Below, piece by piece: positions 51,313-61,480 of a stretch of DNA of 64,000 nt. Made by a program: the position numbers and the translations under genes. Within the stretch, counting starts at the first letter, position 1, and every line of letters starts with the position of its first letter. The stretch comes from JABSQH01 sp965230015 (GTDB lineage: Bacteria > Actinomycetota > Acidimicrobiia > Acidimicrobiales > Ilumatobacteraceae): NCBI GenBank assembly GCA_965230015.1, contig CBDDKF010000027.1, positions 124,001 to 188,000 of the forward strand, written 5' to 3'. The notes beneath the pieces were generated by a model. That model did no database searches, had not been told where the DNA came from, and saw nothing but the letters and a program-made list of their open reading frames with translations.

Positions 51313-52263
51313 CGAGCTTGCGGCGGCCGAGTAGTGGGCGACGGCCTCGCGGACCACCTCGAAGGCGGCGTTGTCGTCGACCCGCGTGAGCACGTCGCAA
51401 TTCGGTGCTGGACGGTCGGTCACATCGCGTACGTCGATCACCGTCATGCCGCGCGTGATGGCGCCGCGCAGTTCCACCTGTACGTGTCGCGGGATCGATT
51501 CGAACAGGTCGGGGTGGGTGAGGGCCAGCACCGCAAGGGGATCGTGCACGGCCGCACCCTCGATCGAGTTGTCGTCGTGTCGGCTGAGGTAGTTGGCGCT
51601 GAAATAGCCGAACAGGTCGGCGAGGACCGCAGCGAGGCGTCCCGGAATCTCGGCGATCGCGGCGATGCGCTCCGGGCTCGCCTGGAACTGGTGCGTGACA
51701 TCGAGCCCGGCCATGATCCGCCGCCCGCCAGCCGAGTAGACGATGTCGGCGGCTTCTGGGTCGGCCCAGATGTTGAACTCGGCCATCGGTACCCGGTTGC
51801 CGTAGGAGCCGCCGCCCATCAACGACACGCCGGCGATGCGCGACGCGAGGTCGGGGGCGGCGCGCAGCGCAAGGCCGATGTTGGTCATCGGTCCGGTGGG
51901 CACCAGCCAGATGCCCTCTTCGTGGCGACAGGTGTCGATGATGAACTCGACAGCGTTCGTGCCGTCGAGCGCGGTGGTTGGTTCCGGAAGATCGGCCCCG
52001 TCGAGCCCCGAGGCGCCGTGGACGAACGCGCCCACCTTGAGCGGCTCGACGATCGGCCGATCGCTACCAGAGTGGATGGGTACGTCGATGCCGAGCAGGT
52101 CGCGCATCACCCGCGCGTTGTAGGTCGTCTGCTCGAGCGGTGCGTTGCCCGCCACGGTGGTGATCCCTGCGAGGTCGGCATGGCGCGCGGCGACGATGAT
52201 CGCCACCGCGTCGTCGTGCCCGGGGTCGCAGTCGAGGATGATCCGGGGCGGCGACTGGCTCAT
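51310..52263 (-). CDS. Inosine/uridine-preferring nucleoside hydrolase family protein
   Basis: 317 residues. The calcium-binding DCDPGHDDA motif at the N-terminus and the NVLP/FNIWADPEAA segment are diagnostic of the NH family. The family splits ribonucleosides to ribose and base. ATG 52263 follows directly from the family alignment (PRIILDCDPGHDD). It stands alone ahead of the S9 peptidase gene. Together with deoC and rpiB it could feed nucleoside sugars into central metabolism. Confidence 0.92.
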   Translation of the reverse strand: MSQSPPRIILDCDPGHDDAVAIIVAARHADLAGITTVAGNAPLEQTTYNARVMRDLLGIDVPIHSGSDRPIVEPLKVGAFVHGASGLDGADLPEPTTALDGTNAVEFIIDTCRHEEGIWLVPTGPMTNIGLALRAAPDLASRIAGVSLMGGGSYGNRVPMAEFNIWADPEAADIVYSAGGRRIMAGLDVTHQFQASPERIAAIAEIPGRLAAVLADLFGYFSANYLSRHDDNSIEGAAVHDPLAVLALTHPDLFESIPRHVQVELRGAITRGMTVIDVRDVTDRPAPNCDVLTRVDDNAAFEVVREAVAHYSAAASS

Positions 52264-52338
52264 GGTGCGAGCTTGCCACGTCGACCGGTCCGACTCGACT
52301 GCGCCATTCAAACGGTGCACGCCAGCCAAACTGAGTAC

Positions 52339-53282
52339 ATGCGACCCCCTACATGGCGTATGGCACGTCGGCCAGCGCTACGTCGGCTAGCTACACCGCG
52401 GTCGGGGGTATGGCGGTCGGGGGTATGGCGGTCGGCGGCGACTGCCCTGGTGGGCGCGGTGGGCGCGGTGGCCATGGTGTCGTGTGCGAGCGGGGACGAA
52501 AACGCCGATCCACCGTCGAGCGGGGCGACGGTTGCCGCATCGACGGTTGCCGGATCGGGTCGACGACGACCCGACGTCGCCCGTGGTGGTCGTCGATGAG
52601 GAGGCGATCGATGGCGACGCCGAGACCGACGACACCGCCAGCGTGACCGGCCCGGAGTCGTCGGGGGTGAGCCCGCCCTCCACGGCCGCTGCAGCGACGA
52701 CCACCCTGGCGACCGTGCCAGATACGGGGGTGCCCGGCCTCGACAGCGACTTGCCGTTCTGCCAAGCGTGGAGCACCTTCGCCGGATCGTTCCAGGCGCT
52801 TGCGCTGGCGTCGGCGCTGGCCACGGACCCCAACACGGCGCGTGGTGCGGAAGTGGCGGCTTCGCCAGTGCTGACCGCGGCGGTCGCGGCAATCGACGAG
52901 CAGCTACCAGAAGCGCTGGAGTCGGAGCGCGAGGTGTTGATCGACGATGCGCTGAGGACCGCTGTTCCGCCGCGCCGAGCGCAACGTCGACGCACTGCGC
53001 ACGGCCGGCGCGACCGACGCCGACTCGAAGTGATCGGCGACGCCTGGCTCGACGCGCTGGCCGCGGCCGGAGTCGACGACCCCGATATCGCTCCCTCCTT
53101 CGCGGCCGCCGTGGCGACGGTGGTCGCCGACGCAGCTGCTGCTATTGCCGACGAGATCCCCGCCGATCAATCAAGATCCGAGCCTGGTGACCAACGCGGC
53201 GATCCCCGAGACCGAGGCGTACCTGGTTGCCAACTGCCCAGACCAAGGAACCCTCGCGGGCAACGACATCGTCGACGGCTGA
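52339..53282 (+). pseudogene. Frameshifted secreted lipoprotein gene
   Basis: The start encodes a lipoprotein signal: an Arg-rich head, a hydrophobic core ALVGAVGAVAM and a lipobox VSC with Cys49. Coding then continues in other frames: Asp/Thr/Ser-rich linker and DLPFCQAWSTFAGSFQALAL (frame +1 from the first), LFRRAERNVDALRTAGATDAD (another frame), EVIGDAWLDALAAAGVDD (back), and finally a frame ending NCPDQGTLAGNDIVDG at 53282. At least four frame changes are needed, near 52560, 52950, 53025 and 53165. The joined product would be about 310 residues with a helical domain. This is either a recent pseudogene or locally poor sequence. Confidence 0.65.
52398..52438 (+). repeat. 15-bp tandem repeat in the lipoprotein signal region
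   Basis: GCGGTCGGGGGTATG occurs twice (52398-52412, 52413-52427), with a partial third copy after. It encodes RSGVW-RSGVW-RS just before the hydrophobic core. Confidence 0.6.
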
Positions 53283-53318
53283 CGTGTAACGATCGTCTCA
53301 GAGACGACCGTTACACGT
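53282..53318. terminator. Bidirectional terminator between convergent genes
   Basis: Arms 53282-53299 and 53301-53318 pair over 18 positions with a single A-C mismatch around a one-base centre. The hairpin touches the lipoprotein stop (53280-53282) and contains the thiolase stop (53311-53313), so it can serve both strands. No long U-tract is present. Confidence 0.7.
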
Positions 53319-54808
53319 GGATGACGCGGTCGGTGTCGAGGGTGACCGTTTGGCCCACCCATTCGCCTTCGGTGAGGGCCGCCATCGTCGTGGCGTCCTG
53401 CGATGCGCCCCACGCTCGGCGGTCGTCGGCGAGACGACAGGTGGCGAACGCCTCTCGGGCGCACCGTCGCGTCGTGCATCACGACGTACGACTCGACGGT
53501 GGCCGGCCCGGCGGCGTCGGCCGGGTCGGCGAGCGCCCGTTGAGGGAGCCGGTCGATCTCGGGTTGCGGGTCGGCGGACCGGAATCCGTTGGTCGGGGGC
53601 TCGGTGGCGTACACGCCGAAGCTGTGTTTGGTGACGAGCCCACCGTTGCCCCACACGAAGCCGCGCTCGCCAGGCCGCTCGCGCAGCTCGCCGACGATCG
53701 TGGCGATGGCGTGCATCACGTAGTTGTGCCACGGGCCGCCAGCGAACGTGAGTCCACCGGTACGGCTCCATTGCCGCGAGGTGAGATCGATCCCCAGCGA
53801 ACGCGCGCCGAGCTGCACCGCAGAGGGGAAGCACGAGTACAGATCGATCAACGACACGTCGTCGATTCCCAGGCCGGCGAGCTCGAGCGCGGCGCGTCCG
53901 CCGATCTCGATGGCAGGTGTGCGGTCGAGCCGATCGCGCACCGAGATGGCGATGTGTTCATGGCAGTCCGCTCCGGCCAATGGGAACACCCACCGGTCGC
54001 GGTCGACGCCGAGCCGCGTGGCTGCCTCGGCGGAACAGATGATGATCGCCGCCGCCATGTCGACGTCGTTGTTCGAGTTCATCAGCTTCGGATAGGGCTG
54101 CCCGATCATTCGGTTGTTGGGGCCGACGGTGGTGATCTCCTCGGGGGAGCGCGCCGTTCGATGCCATGCGTAGGGGTTGGTCGCCGCCACGCGACTGAGT
54201 CCCGACCACAACTCGCCCACATGCGCTTGGTGCGTGTCGACGTCGCGGCCGTTCGACGCGCGCAGCGCGGTCTCGAGCATCGGATACACCTGCACGGGGA
54301 GCCATACCCCGAGCGAGCGCTCGGCCTCGTTGACGATCGTCAGATCGCCGCCGATCACCTCGGGCTCGTCACCCTCGGGCGATTTCGGCCACGGCAGATC
54401 GACACCTTGTTTGCGCGCTCGCATGCGCGTGCGGAACGCCTCGCCTCCCGTGAGGATGGCCACATCGAGATCACCTCGCTGGATCTCGGCGGCCGTGGTG
54501 TTCAGCAGCGACTGCGGCGTGTTGCCGCCCTCAGTCGTGTACTGCAGCCGCGGCTCGATGCCCAACCGTGCGGCAACAAAGCGCGGCAAGTTGCCGTAGC
54601 GCCACGAGAACTGACAGACGACGCGCAACACGTCGGCCGCCGGTGGCCCGTCGAGCCCGGCGTCGTCAGCGGCAGCACGCACCGCGAACTCGATCAAGGC
54701 GGCTGGTTCGAGCGCCTCGTCGAGGGTTTCCGCTCGGTGCGTGAACTGACCGGCGCCGATGATCACCGGCGTGCGCGGGTCGAGTGGTGGCGTGGTTGCG
54801 TTCGTCAC
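53311..54808 (-). CDS. Thiolase-family acetyl-CoA acetyltransferase-like protein, C-terminus frameshifted
   Basis: About 500 residues if one frameshift is bridged. The sequence (VIIGAGQFTHRAETLDEALEPAALIEFAVRAAADDAG; QYTTEGGNTPQSLLNTTAAEIQRGDLDVAILTGGEAFRT; DLYSCFPSAVQLGARSLG; WGNGGLVTKHSFGVY) matches the SCP2/non-specific thiolase group used in acyl-CoA or sterol degradation. The consensus Cys-containing thiolase loop is replaced by GGNTPQ, and a possible His is in TKHSFGVY. Near 53470 the frame slips: the expected end AFATCRLADDRRAWG...TDRVIHV lies in another frame and stops at 53311. GTG 54808 is the start. Either a lineage mutation or a sequencing error. Confidence 0.75.
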
Positions 54809-54889
54809 GCGATCGCTGCAGTCGTCGCTCGAGTTGTCGTGGCGCTGTCGGTCACGTCGCCGAAGGCTATGGAGGTCGGCGCAGCGCCG

Positions 54890-54895
54890 TACACT
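54890..54895 (+). promoter_or_regulatory. Leaderless-type -10 (TACACT)
   Basis: TACACT ends 9 nt before ATG 54905 of rpiB; no ribosome binding site is visible. Confidence 0.5.
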
Positions 54896-54904
54896 CGGAC
54901 GACG

Positions 54905-55351
54905 ATGGCACGTATCGCAATAGGCGGCGACCACGCCGGCTACGAGCTCAAGCAACACCTGGTTCCGTTCCTCGTGGGGCTCGGCCACGACGTCGACGAC
55001 CAGGGGACGTTCTCCACCGAATCGGTGGACTACCCACCGATCTGCGCAGGTGTTGGGCGCACCGTGCGCGACGGTCACGCCGACGTGGGCATCGTGATCG
55101 GTGGCAGCGGTCAGGGCGAACAACTGGCCGCCAACAAGGTGCGCGGCGTGCGCGCCGCGCTGTGCAACGACCTGTACACGGCCCGGTTGGCGCGTGCCCA
55201 CAACGACGCCAACGTGCTGTCGATGGGCGCTCGGGTGATCGGCGCCGGAATCGCCGAAGAGATCGTCACGCTGTTCCTCACCACGAGGTTCGACGGTGGT
55301 CGACACGCGCGGCGCGTCGACGAACTGAGCGCCCTCGAAGACGAGTTCTGA
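54905..55351 (+). CDS. rpiB: Ribose-5-phosphate isomerase B
   Basis: 148 residues, LacA/RpiB fold. The N-terminus ARIAIGGDHAGYELKQHL is typical. The active-site loop reads GGSGQGEQLAANK and lacks the Cys of E. coli RpiB; instead it has Glu, the arrangement known from the mycobacterial enzyme. The anomeric-site CNDLYTARLARAHNDANVLSMGARV follows. It interconverts ribose-5-phosphate and ribulose-5-phosphate. It stands on the conserved side of the prmC-glyA interval. Confidence 0.94.
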   Translation: MARIAIGGDHAGYELKQHLVPFLVGLGHDVDDQGTFSTESVDYPPICAGVGRTVRDGHADVGIVIGGSGQGEQLAANKVRGVRAALCNDLYTARLARAHNDANVLSMGARVIGAGIAEEIVTLFLTTRFDGGRHARRVDELSALEDEF

Positions 55352-55493
55352 GCACTGTCGCGATCGACGGCGTCGCGCGCGCGATCATCGCGACACAGCC
55401 CGCTGCGGCCGACCTCCGACCACACCAGCCCGACCAAATCAGCCCGACTTCACCGAATCAGCCCGACCCCACCTGACCGATCGGATCTGCACC

Positions 55494-56747
<1,254 letters not shown>

Positions 56748-56770
56748 CCGTTGCACGGTGCGTGACGCCG

Positions 56771-56830
56771 TGTAAGGGTCGCTGACCACGTGTAAGGGTC
56801 GCTGACCACATGTGACGGTCGCTGACCACC
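56771..56830. repeat. Three tandem 20-bp repeats upstream of the WecA-like gene
   Basis: TGTAAGGGTCGCTGACCACG, TGTAAGGGTCGCTGACCACA and TGTGACGGTCGCTGACCACC follow one another with an exact 20-bp period, between the glyA stop and the next promoter. The GTGTAA..GGTCG portion resembles the arm of the terminator at 53282-53318. Confidence 0.75.
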
Positions 56831-56848
56831 CGCAGAACGCGCACGTCG

Positions 56849-56854
56849 TACACT
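56849..56854 (+). promoter_or_regulatory. Leaderless-type -10 (TACACT)
   Basis: TACACT ends 8 nt before GTG 56863, just downstream of the three 20-bp repeats. Confidence 0.5.
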
Positions 56855-56862
56855 GATCGACC

Positions 56863-58197
56863 GTGCCCGCGTTCGGTTCGTATCTGCTGATCGGCGCGGT
56901 CGCCGCAGCGGTGACGTTCGCGGTCACGCCGCTCGTTAGTTGGTTGGCCCGCCGTCGCGGGTGGGTGTACCTGCCCAACGATCGGACGGTGCATCAGCAA
57001 CCGCTTCCCGACATCGGTGGCCTGGCGATGTATGTCGGCTTCGTCGCGGCGCTCGGGGCCGCGTGGTTGGTGACCGATTTCGAGGTGCTGTTCCTGCGCA
57101 ACTCCGAGCCGCTCGGCGTGCTGCTCGCGGCGACCGTGATCTTCGGCGTCGGCTTTCTCGACGACGTGCGCGACATCTCCCCGCCGGCCAAGGTCACCGG
57201 GACCGTGGTCGCCGGTATCGCGTTGGTCGCCCTCGGCGTGGAAATGTTTGCCTTCCGTCTTCCGTTCTACGACGGTCCGATCATCCTGAGCGACGACATC
57301 AAGCCGCTGGTGACCGTGTTGTGGCTGCTCGTGATCAGCCAGGCGATCAACTTCATCGACGGCCTCGACGGCCTCGCCGCCGGGATCGTCGCAATCGGAG
57401 CGTTCTCGTTCTTCTTGTACTCCTGGGAGCTCACCCAGCTCGGCTTGCTCGACGTGAGCAACATCGGACCGTTGATGGCGATCATCGCTGTTGGCGTGTG
57501 CGTCGGCTTCCTGCCGCACAACTTCAACCCGGCGCGGATCATGATGGGCGACAGCGGCGCGCTCTTGCTCGGGCTGATGCTCGCCGTCTCGACCAGCGTG
57601 GTCGGTGGGCGCGCCGACTCGTTCGACGAGGAGTTCGTCGGGCAGACGTACTTCTTCCTCGCGCCGCTGGCGATCCCGCTGCTGATCCTCGGCGTACCGA
57701 TCTTCGACATGTTGTTCGCGGTGATTCGCCGGGCGAGCAGCCGACGATCCCTGTTTGCGGCAGACAAAGGACATCTCCATCATCGGCTGATGGACCTCGG
57801 CCACGGTCACCGTCGGAGCGTGGTGATCCTGTGGTCGTGGACCGCACTGTTGTCGGCGTTCGTCCTCTACCCGACGCTCAGCGGGCAGAACCCGACGTAT
57901 CTCCCGTTCGGCATCGGCGCACTCGCACTCTTGTTGTTCACGATCCTCCATCCGAGCGTGCGGCGCCGCCGACGCGAAGTTGGGTCGGACGACCTCGACG
58001 CGACCGACGATCTCGACGCCGACGGGCCCGTCGCCACGGTCACCGCGATCGGTAACCGGCGCAGTGACCACCTGCGCGTCGTGGGCGACAGGGTGGACGA
58101 GAGGGTGGACGACACCGTCGGTCGTCGCAGGGACAGCGCAGGGGACGGCGCAGAGGACGACACGACCGGGTTGCCCTCGGCGAGCCCCGATGACTAG
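56863..58197 (+). CDS. MraY/WecA/TagO-family undecaprenyl-phosphate sugar-1-phosphate transferase
   Basis: 444 residues with about 11 membrane helices. Active-site motifs are FLDDVRDISPPAK, NFIDGLDGLAAG, NFNPARIMMGDSG and HLHHRLMDLGHGHR, in WecA order rather than MraY. It moves a sugar-1-phosphate, typically GlcNAc-1-P, to undecaprenyl-phosphate to start a cell-wall polymer such as arabinogalactan, teichoic acid or O-antigen. The last 80 residues are polar and charged, probably cytoplasmic. Its TAG stop begins the atp-operon -10. Confidence 0.92.
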   Translation: MPAFGSYLLIGAVAAAVTFAVTPLVSWLARRRGWVYLPNDRTVHQQPLPDIGGLAMYVGFVAALGAAWLVTDFEVLFLRNSEPLGVLLAATVIFGVGFLDDVRDISPPAKVTGTVVAGIALVALGVEMFAFRLPFYDGPIILSDDIKPLVTVLWLLVISQAINFIDGLDGLAAGIVAIGAFSFFLYSWELTQLGLLDVSNIGPLMAIIAVGVCVGFLPHNFNPARIMMGDSGALLLGLMLAVSTSVVGGRADSFDEEFVGQTYFFLAPLAIPLLILGVPIFDMLFAVIRRASSRRSLFAADKGHLHHRLMDLGHGHRRSVVILWSWTALLSAFVLYPTLSGQNPTYLPFGIGALALLLFTILHPSVRRRRREVGSDDLDATDDLDADGPVATVTAIGNRRSDHLRVVGDRVDERVDDTVGRRRDSAGDGAEDDTTGLPSASPDD

Positions 58198-58200
58198 ATT
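58171..58200 (+). promoter_or_regulatory. atp operon promoter
   Basis: TTGCCC (58171-58176), an 18-nt spacer and TAGATT (58195-58200), whose TAG is the stop codon of the WecA-like gene. Transcription would start near 58207 and give a leader of about 50 nt to ATG 58261. Confidence 0.55.
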
Positions 58201-58260
58201 GTGCCTGCGTTCACAAGCGCCACCCCCCTCCGTACCCCACCACGCCTTTCGTCTGGATCA

Positions 58261-58548
58261 ATGAAGCTCCGAGACACGCTGCTGCGCCCCAACCTGAAGA
58301 TCGACCACAACGACTCGCTCGGGCGCGGCATGGACGTGGCGTTCACTTTCTTGGTGTTCGTGGCGATCGGCCTGGGCCTCGACCTGTGGATCGGCACGCT
58401 GCCGTGGCTGACCATCGTGTTCTCGTCGCTTGGCGCAATCGGACTGTTCGCGCGCTACAAGTACCGCTACGACACGCAGATGGAGCAACTCGAGCGTGAG
58501 CGCACCGGCGGGTCGACTACCAACAAGGGTGGGTCGACCTCGACGTGA
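58261..58548 (+). CDS. AtpZ/AtpI-like small membrane protein
   Basis: 95 residues with two hydrophobic helices (VAFTFLVFVAIGLGLDLWIG; WLTIVFSSLGAIGLFARY) and the G-x8-G glycine pattern of AtpZ-type ATP synthase assembly or divalent-cation channel proteins. ATG 58261 is preferred over GTG 58201, which would abut the -10. Its stop overlaps the next start (GTGA). A role in F0 assembly or Mg uptake for the synthase is inferred from family and place. Confidence 0.75.
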   Translation: MKLRDTLLRPNLKIDHNDSLGRGMDVAFTFLVFVAIGLGLDLWIGTLPWLTIVFSSLGAIGLFARYKYRYDTQMEQLERERTGGSTTNKGGSTST

Positions 58549-59048
58549 CCACCCCGACCGACGGCGCAGCACGCGCCACGCTGACCACCACCCGCTTCGA
58601 CGGTCCATCTCCCGAGTGGGGCGTCGGCCGCGACCTCATCAAGCGAGGGTTGATCGCCGGTCCCGTCCTCGTTGCGTTGTGCGCCGTGATCTGGGGCGCC
58701 GACGGCCTGTGGTCGGCGCTGTACGGCTTGGCCATCGTGTTGGTCAACTTCGCGCTCGCTGCGCTGACCATCGCCGCCACGGCGCGGATCTCGCTCGCGG
58801 TGATGATGGGCGCAGTGCTGTTCGGCTATCTCGTTCGCCTCGCGCTCATCTTCGCTGCGGTCTGGCTGGTGCAGACAGAGTCGTGGATTTCGTTTCCCGC
58901 ACTCGGAGCGACCATCATCGTGTCGCACCTCGGGCTGCTGATCTGGGAGCTGCGCCACGTGTCGATGTCACTCGCCTACCCAGGACTCAAGCCCGAAGAC
59001 CCAACATCTGCCGTGTCGCCCACCGCCCCGCCCCCAGCTGACGACTGA
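58545..59048 (+). CDS. atpI: ATP synthase subunit I-like membrane protein
   Basis: 167 residues with four hydrophobic helices (GPVLVALCAVIWGADGLWSALYG; VLVNFALAALTIAATA; AVMMGAVLFGYLVRLALIFAAVWL; ALGATIIVSHLGLLIWE). This four-helix layout and its place just before atpB match AtpI, which helps assemble the c-ring. The sequence is divergent, so the name rests mostly on topology and context. It begins inside the preceding stop codon. Confidence 0.7.
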   Translation: MTTPTDGAARATLTTTRFDGPSPEWGVGRDLIKRGLIAGPVLVALCAVIWGADGLWSALYGLAIVLVNFALAALTIAATARISLAVMMGAVLFGYLVRLALIFAAVWLVQTESWISFPALGATIIVSHLGLLIWELRHVSMSLAYPGLKPEDPTSAVSPTAPPPADD

Positions 59049-59049
59049 C

Positions 59050-59078
59050 GCTGACCCGCCTATTGCCGCTGACCCGCC
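59050..59078 (+). repeat. Short direct repeat after atpI
   Basis: GCTGACCCGCC occurs at 59050-59060 and 59068-59078, directly after the atpI stop codon. Confidence 0.5.
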
Positions 59079-59113
59079 CGCCCGACGACTCTCAGGACTG
59101 AAACGGATAGAAC

Positions 59114-59881
59114 GTGTTCGCACTCGAGTTCCCACCGATCAACGCACTGCTCCGGTGGCCCGACCTGTTCCCCTCGTTCAACAAGATCGGCCTCATCGCC
59201 GTGCTCTCTGCGTTGATCGTGATGGGCTTCTACTACCTGGCCAACCGACAGAGCGCGGCGATCGCGCCGACCGGTGTGCGCAACCTCGCCGAGGGCTCCG
59301 TCGAGTTCATCGAAGAGGGCATCATCATGCAGACGATCGGCAAGCCCGGTCTCGGCTGGACGCCCTTCCTGCTGTCGCTGTTCACCTTCATCTTCTTGTG
59401 CAACATCCCAGGTGTGCTCCCGGTGTTGCAGATGCCCGCGACCGCGCGCATCGCCATCCCGCTCGGCTTGTCGCTCGTCGTGTGGGTGGTGTACATCGGC
59501 GTCGGATTGCGCCACCAAGGCCTCGGATACTTTGGCCACCTGCTGTGGCCTCCCGGAGTCCCCACGGCGCTCAAGCCGCTCGTCGGTCTGATCGAGTTCA
59601 TCTCGACGATCCTCGTCACGCCGTTCTCGCTGACCGTCCGTCTCTTCGCCAACCTACTCGCCGGCCACATCTTGCTGGTCACGTTCGGCCTGCTCACCGA
59701 GGCCCTGCTGTTCGCCGAGACCAGCCAGGCCTTCCTGGTGCCGCTCTCGATCCTGCCATTCATCATGCTGGTGTTCCTCACGGCGTTCGAGGTGCTCGTC
59801 GCCGTGCTGCAGGCCTACATCTTCACCATCCTCGCCGCGGTCTACATCAACAACTCGATGGCCGGCCACGACGAGCACTGA
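59114..59881 (+). CDS. atpB: ATP synthase F0 subunit a
   Basis: 255 residues. The essential Arg of the proton path is in SLTVRLFANLLAGH near residue 175. The C-terminal helices FIMLVFLTAFEVLVAVLQAYIFTILAAVYI are characteristic. It forms the half-channels next to the c-ring. GTG 59114 is the first start giving a normal N-terminus; the ribosome binding site is weak. Confidence 0.96.
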   Translation: MFALEFPPINALLRWPDLFPSFNKIGLIAVLSALIVMGFYYLANRQSAAIAPTGVRNLAEGSVEFIEEGIIMQTIGKPGLGWTPFLLSLFTFIFLCNIPGVLPVLQMPATARIAIPLGLSLVVWVVYIGVGLRHQGLGYFGHLLWPPGVPTALKPLVGLIEFISTILVTPFSLTVRLFANLLAGHILLVTFGLLTEALLFAETSQAFLVPLSILPFIMLVFLTAFEVLVAVLQAYIFTILAAVYINNSMAGHDEH

Positions 59882-59936
59882 CGTCCGCAACAGCGATCAA
59901 CGATCTTCCAGACACACACAGGAGAAACCACATCCC

Positions 59937-60218
59937 ATGGAAGCAATGAGCATCCTCGTCCAGCAGGCCGACGGCGGCATCACCGCCGACGACTTGAAGA
60001 GCATCGAGGCCGCCTCCACGGCCGGGTTCGCCTACGGCCTCGCGGCCATCGGCCCGGCGATCGGCATCGGCTACCTGGTTGGTAAGTCGGTCGAAGCAAT
60101 GGCCCGCCAGCCCGAGGCCGCCGGCATGGTCCGTACCACGATGTTCCTCGGCATCGCCTTTACCGAGGCGCTGGCCCTGATCGGCTTCGTGGTCTTCATC
60201 CTCCTCAAGTTCGCCTGA
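59937..60218 (+). CDS. atpE: ATP synthase F0 subunit c
   Basis: 93 residues, a two-helix hairpin with the polar loop ARQPE. The ion-binding Glu77 is in GIAFTEALAL. The position equivalent to the Na+-binding Gln in the first helix is Ile (GIGYLVG), so the ring should be proton-coupled. An AGGAG site lies 12 nt upstream of the first ATG and suits the ATG at 59946 too. Confidence 0.96.
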   Translation: MEAMSILVQQADGGITADDLKSIEAASTAGFAYGLAAIGPAIGIGYLVGKSVEAMARQPEAAGMVRTTMFLGIAFTEALALIGFVVFILLKFA

Positions 60219-60284
60219 TTTCTTGAACGACCACCCACTCGTCCATCGGTCCGATCACGGATCTGACCACCGAAGGGAGCTGAC

Positions 60285-60902
60285 GTGCTGACCGCCGTCA
60301 TCACCGGTTCGGGGGCCAACGCGCAGGTGACGTTGCTCGAGGAGCATCCGCTCGTCGATGCCTACGTGACCGCCGACAAGGAAGTCCCCGAAAGCGATCT
60401 CAACCCGATCGCGATCGAGCCCAAAGAGTTCATCTGGGGCATGGGTGCGTTCGCCGTCATGGCGATCGTGCTGCGGTATCTCCTGTTCCCGAAGTTGAAG
60501 AGCGGAATGGAGGCCCGAGCCGAGGGCATCCGCCGCGATCGGGAAGCCGCAGAGGCGCTCACCGCGTCCGCCCGCGCCGACGTCGCCGAGTACGACGCCC
60601 AGGTGGCCACGTTGCGCTCAGAAGCACAACAGAAGGTCGAGGCTGCACGCGCCACGCTGGAAGCCGAGCGCAGCGAGAAGATCGCTGCCGCCAACGCCGA
60701 GATCGCCGAACGGCGTGCCGCGGCGATGGCCGAGGTCGAAGCGGCGCGGGCGGCAGCTCAGGGCGACGTCGAGTCGGCCGTGGTCGACGTCGCCGCTCAC
60801 GCGGTGGGTCTGGCCACCGGGCGCTCGGTCGATCGAGCGCAGGTCGAATCGACCGTGCGTGACGTGATGTCGGCCAACGCCGCATCGGGGGTGTCGTCAT
60901 GA
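60285..60902 (+). CDS. atpF: ATP synthase F0 subunit b
   Basis: 205 residues. About 45 polar residues precede one membrane helix (FIWGMGAFAVMAIVLRYLLFP), followed by a long charged coiled coil (RADVAEYDAQVATLRSEAQQKVEAARATLE). This is the peripheral-stalk b subunit. GTG 60285 is preceded by AAGGGAG. It overlaps the second b gene by 4 nt. Confidence 0.93.
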   Translation: MLTAVITGSGANAQVTLLEEHPLVDAYVTADKEVPESDLNPIAIEPKEFIWGMGAFAVMAIVLRYLLFPKLKSGMEARAEGIRRDREAAEALTASARADVAEYDAQVATLRSEAQQKVEAARATLEAERSEKIAAANAEIAERRAAAMAEVEAARAAAQGDVESAVVDVAAHAVGLATGRSVDRAQVESTVRDVMSANAASGVSS

Positions 60903-61480
60903 ACCGCCTCACGGTCCTCGCCGGAGAGTTCTTGGCCGTCGACTTCGACGTCGACGATCAAGGTGTCACCGCTGCCGACCCGATCCTGCCGCCGTGGAAG
61001 GAGATTCTGCTCCAGTCGATCGCCACGGCGATCGTGTTCTACGGCATCTACAAGTTCGCCGGCCCGGCGATCGCCAAGGCGATTCGCGGACGGTCCGAGC
61101 GGATCCAAGGCGAGCTCGATGGAGCGGCCGAGGCGAAGACGAATGCCGAGCAGGAGGCGGCCGACATCCGCAAGGCGCTCGGCGACATCGACGCGGAGCG
61201 GAATCGTCTCTTCGACGAAGCCGAGACGCAGGCCGAAGCGTTGCTCACCGACGGTCGGGCACGAATCGACGACGAGATCGCCGAGTTGCATGCCCGTGCC
61301 GAGGCGGAGATCTCCGGTGCGGCCACACGGGGCGGCGACGAGTTGCGGGCCGAGATCGGCCGCTACTCGACCCAGACCATCGACCGGCTCGTCGGCAGCA
61401 CCCTCGATGGCACGACGCAACAAGAACTGATCGAAGGATTCATCAGTCGTGTCGGTGCCGAGAACGGGAGCGCATCATGA
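60899..61480 (+). CDS. Second ATP synthase b-type subunit (b')
   Basis: 193 residues. A single membrane helix (SIATAIVFYGIYKFAGPAIA) near residue 40 is followed by a coiled coil (RSERIQGELDGAAEAKTNAEQEAADIRKAL). Layout and place are those of a second b subunit, so the stalk is probably a b/b' heterodimer. Sequence identity to the preceding b is low, so this is not a recent duplication. ATG 60899 overlaps the b stop, and its own stop overlaps atpH. Confidence 0.88.
   Translation: MNRLTVLAGEFLAVDFDVDDQGVTAADPILPPWKEILLQSIATAIVFYGIYKFAGPAIAKAIRGRSERIQGELDGAAEAKTNAEQEAADIRKALGDIDAERNRLFDEAETQAEALLTDGRARIDDEIAELHARAEAEISGAATRGGDELRAEIGRYSTQTIDRLVGSTLDGTTQQELIEGFISRVGAENGSAS

Noticed and set aside
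47746..54808. The minus-strand insert as a genomic island
   Set aside because: GC content and codon bias look like the rest of the window and no integrase, tRNA border or flanking repeats were seen; it is better described as lineage-specific gene order.
56771..56830. CRISPR-like appearance of three evenly spaced repeats
   Set aside because: The 20-bp units abut with no spacers and no cas genes are near; it is a simple tandem repeat.
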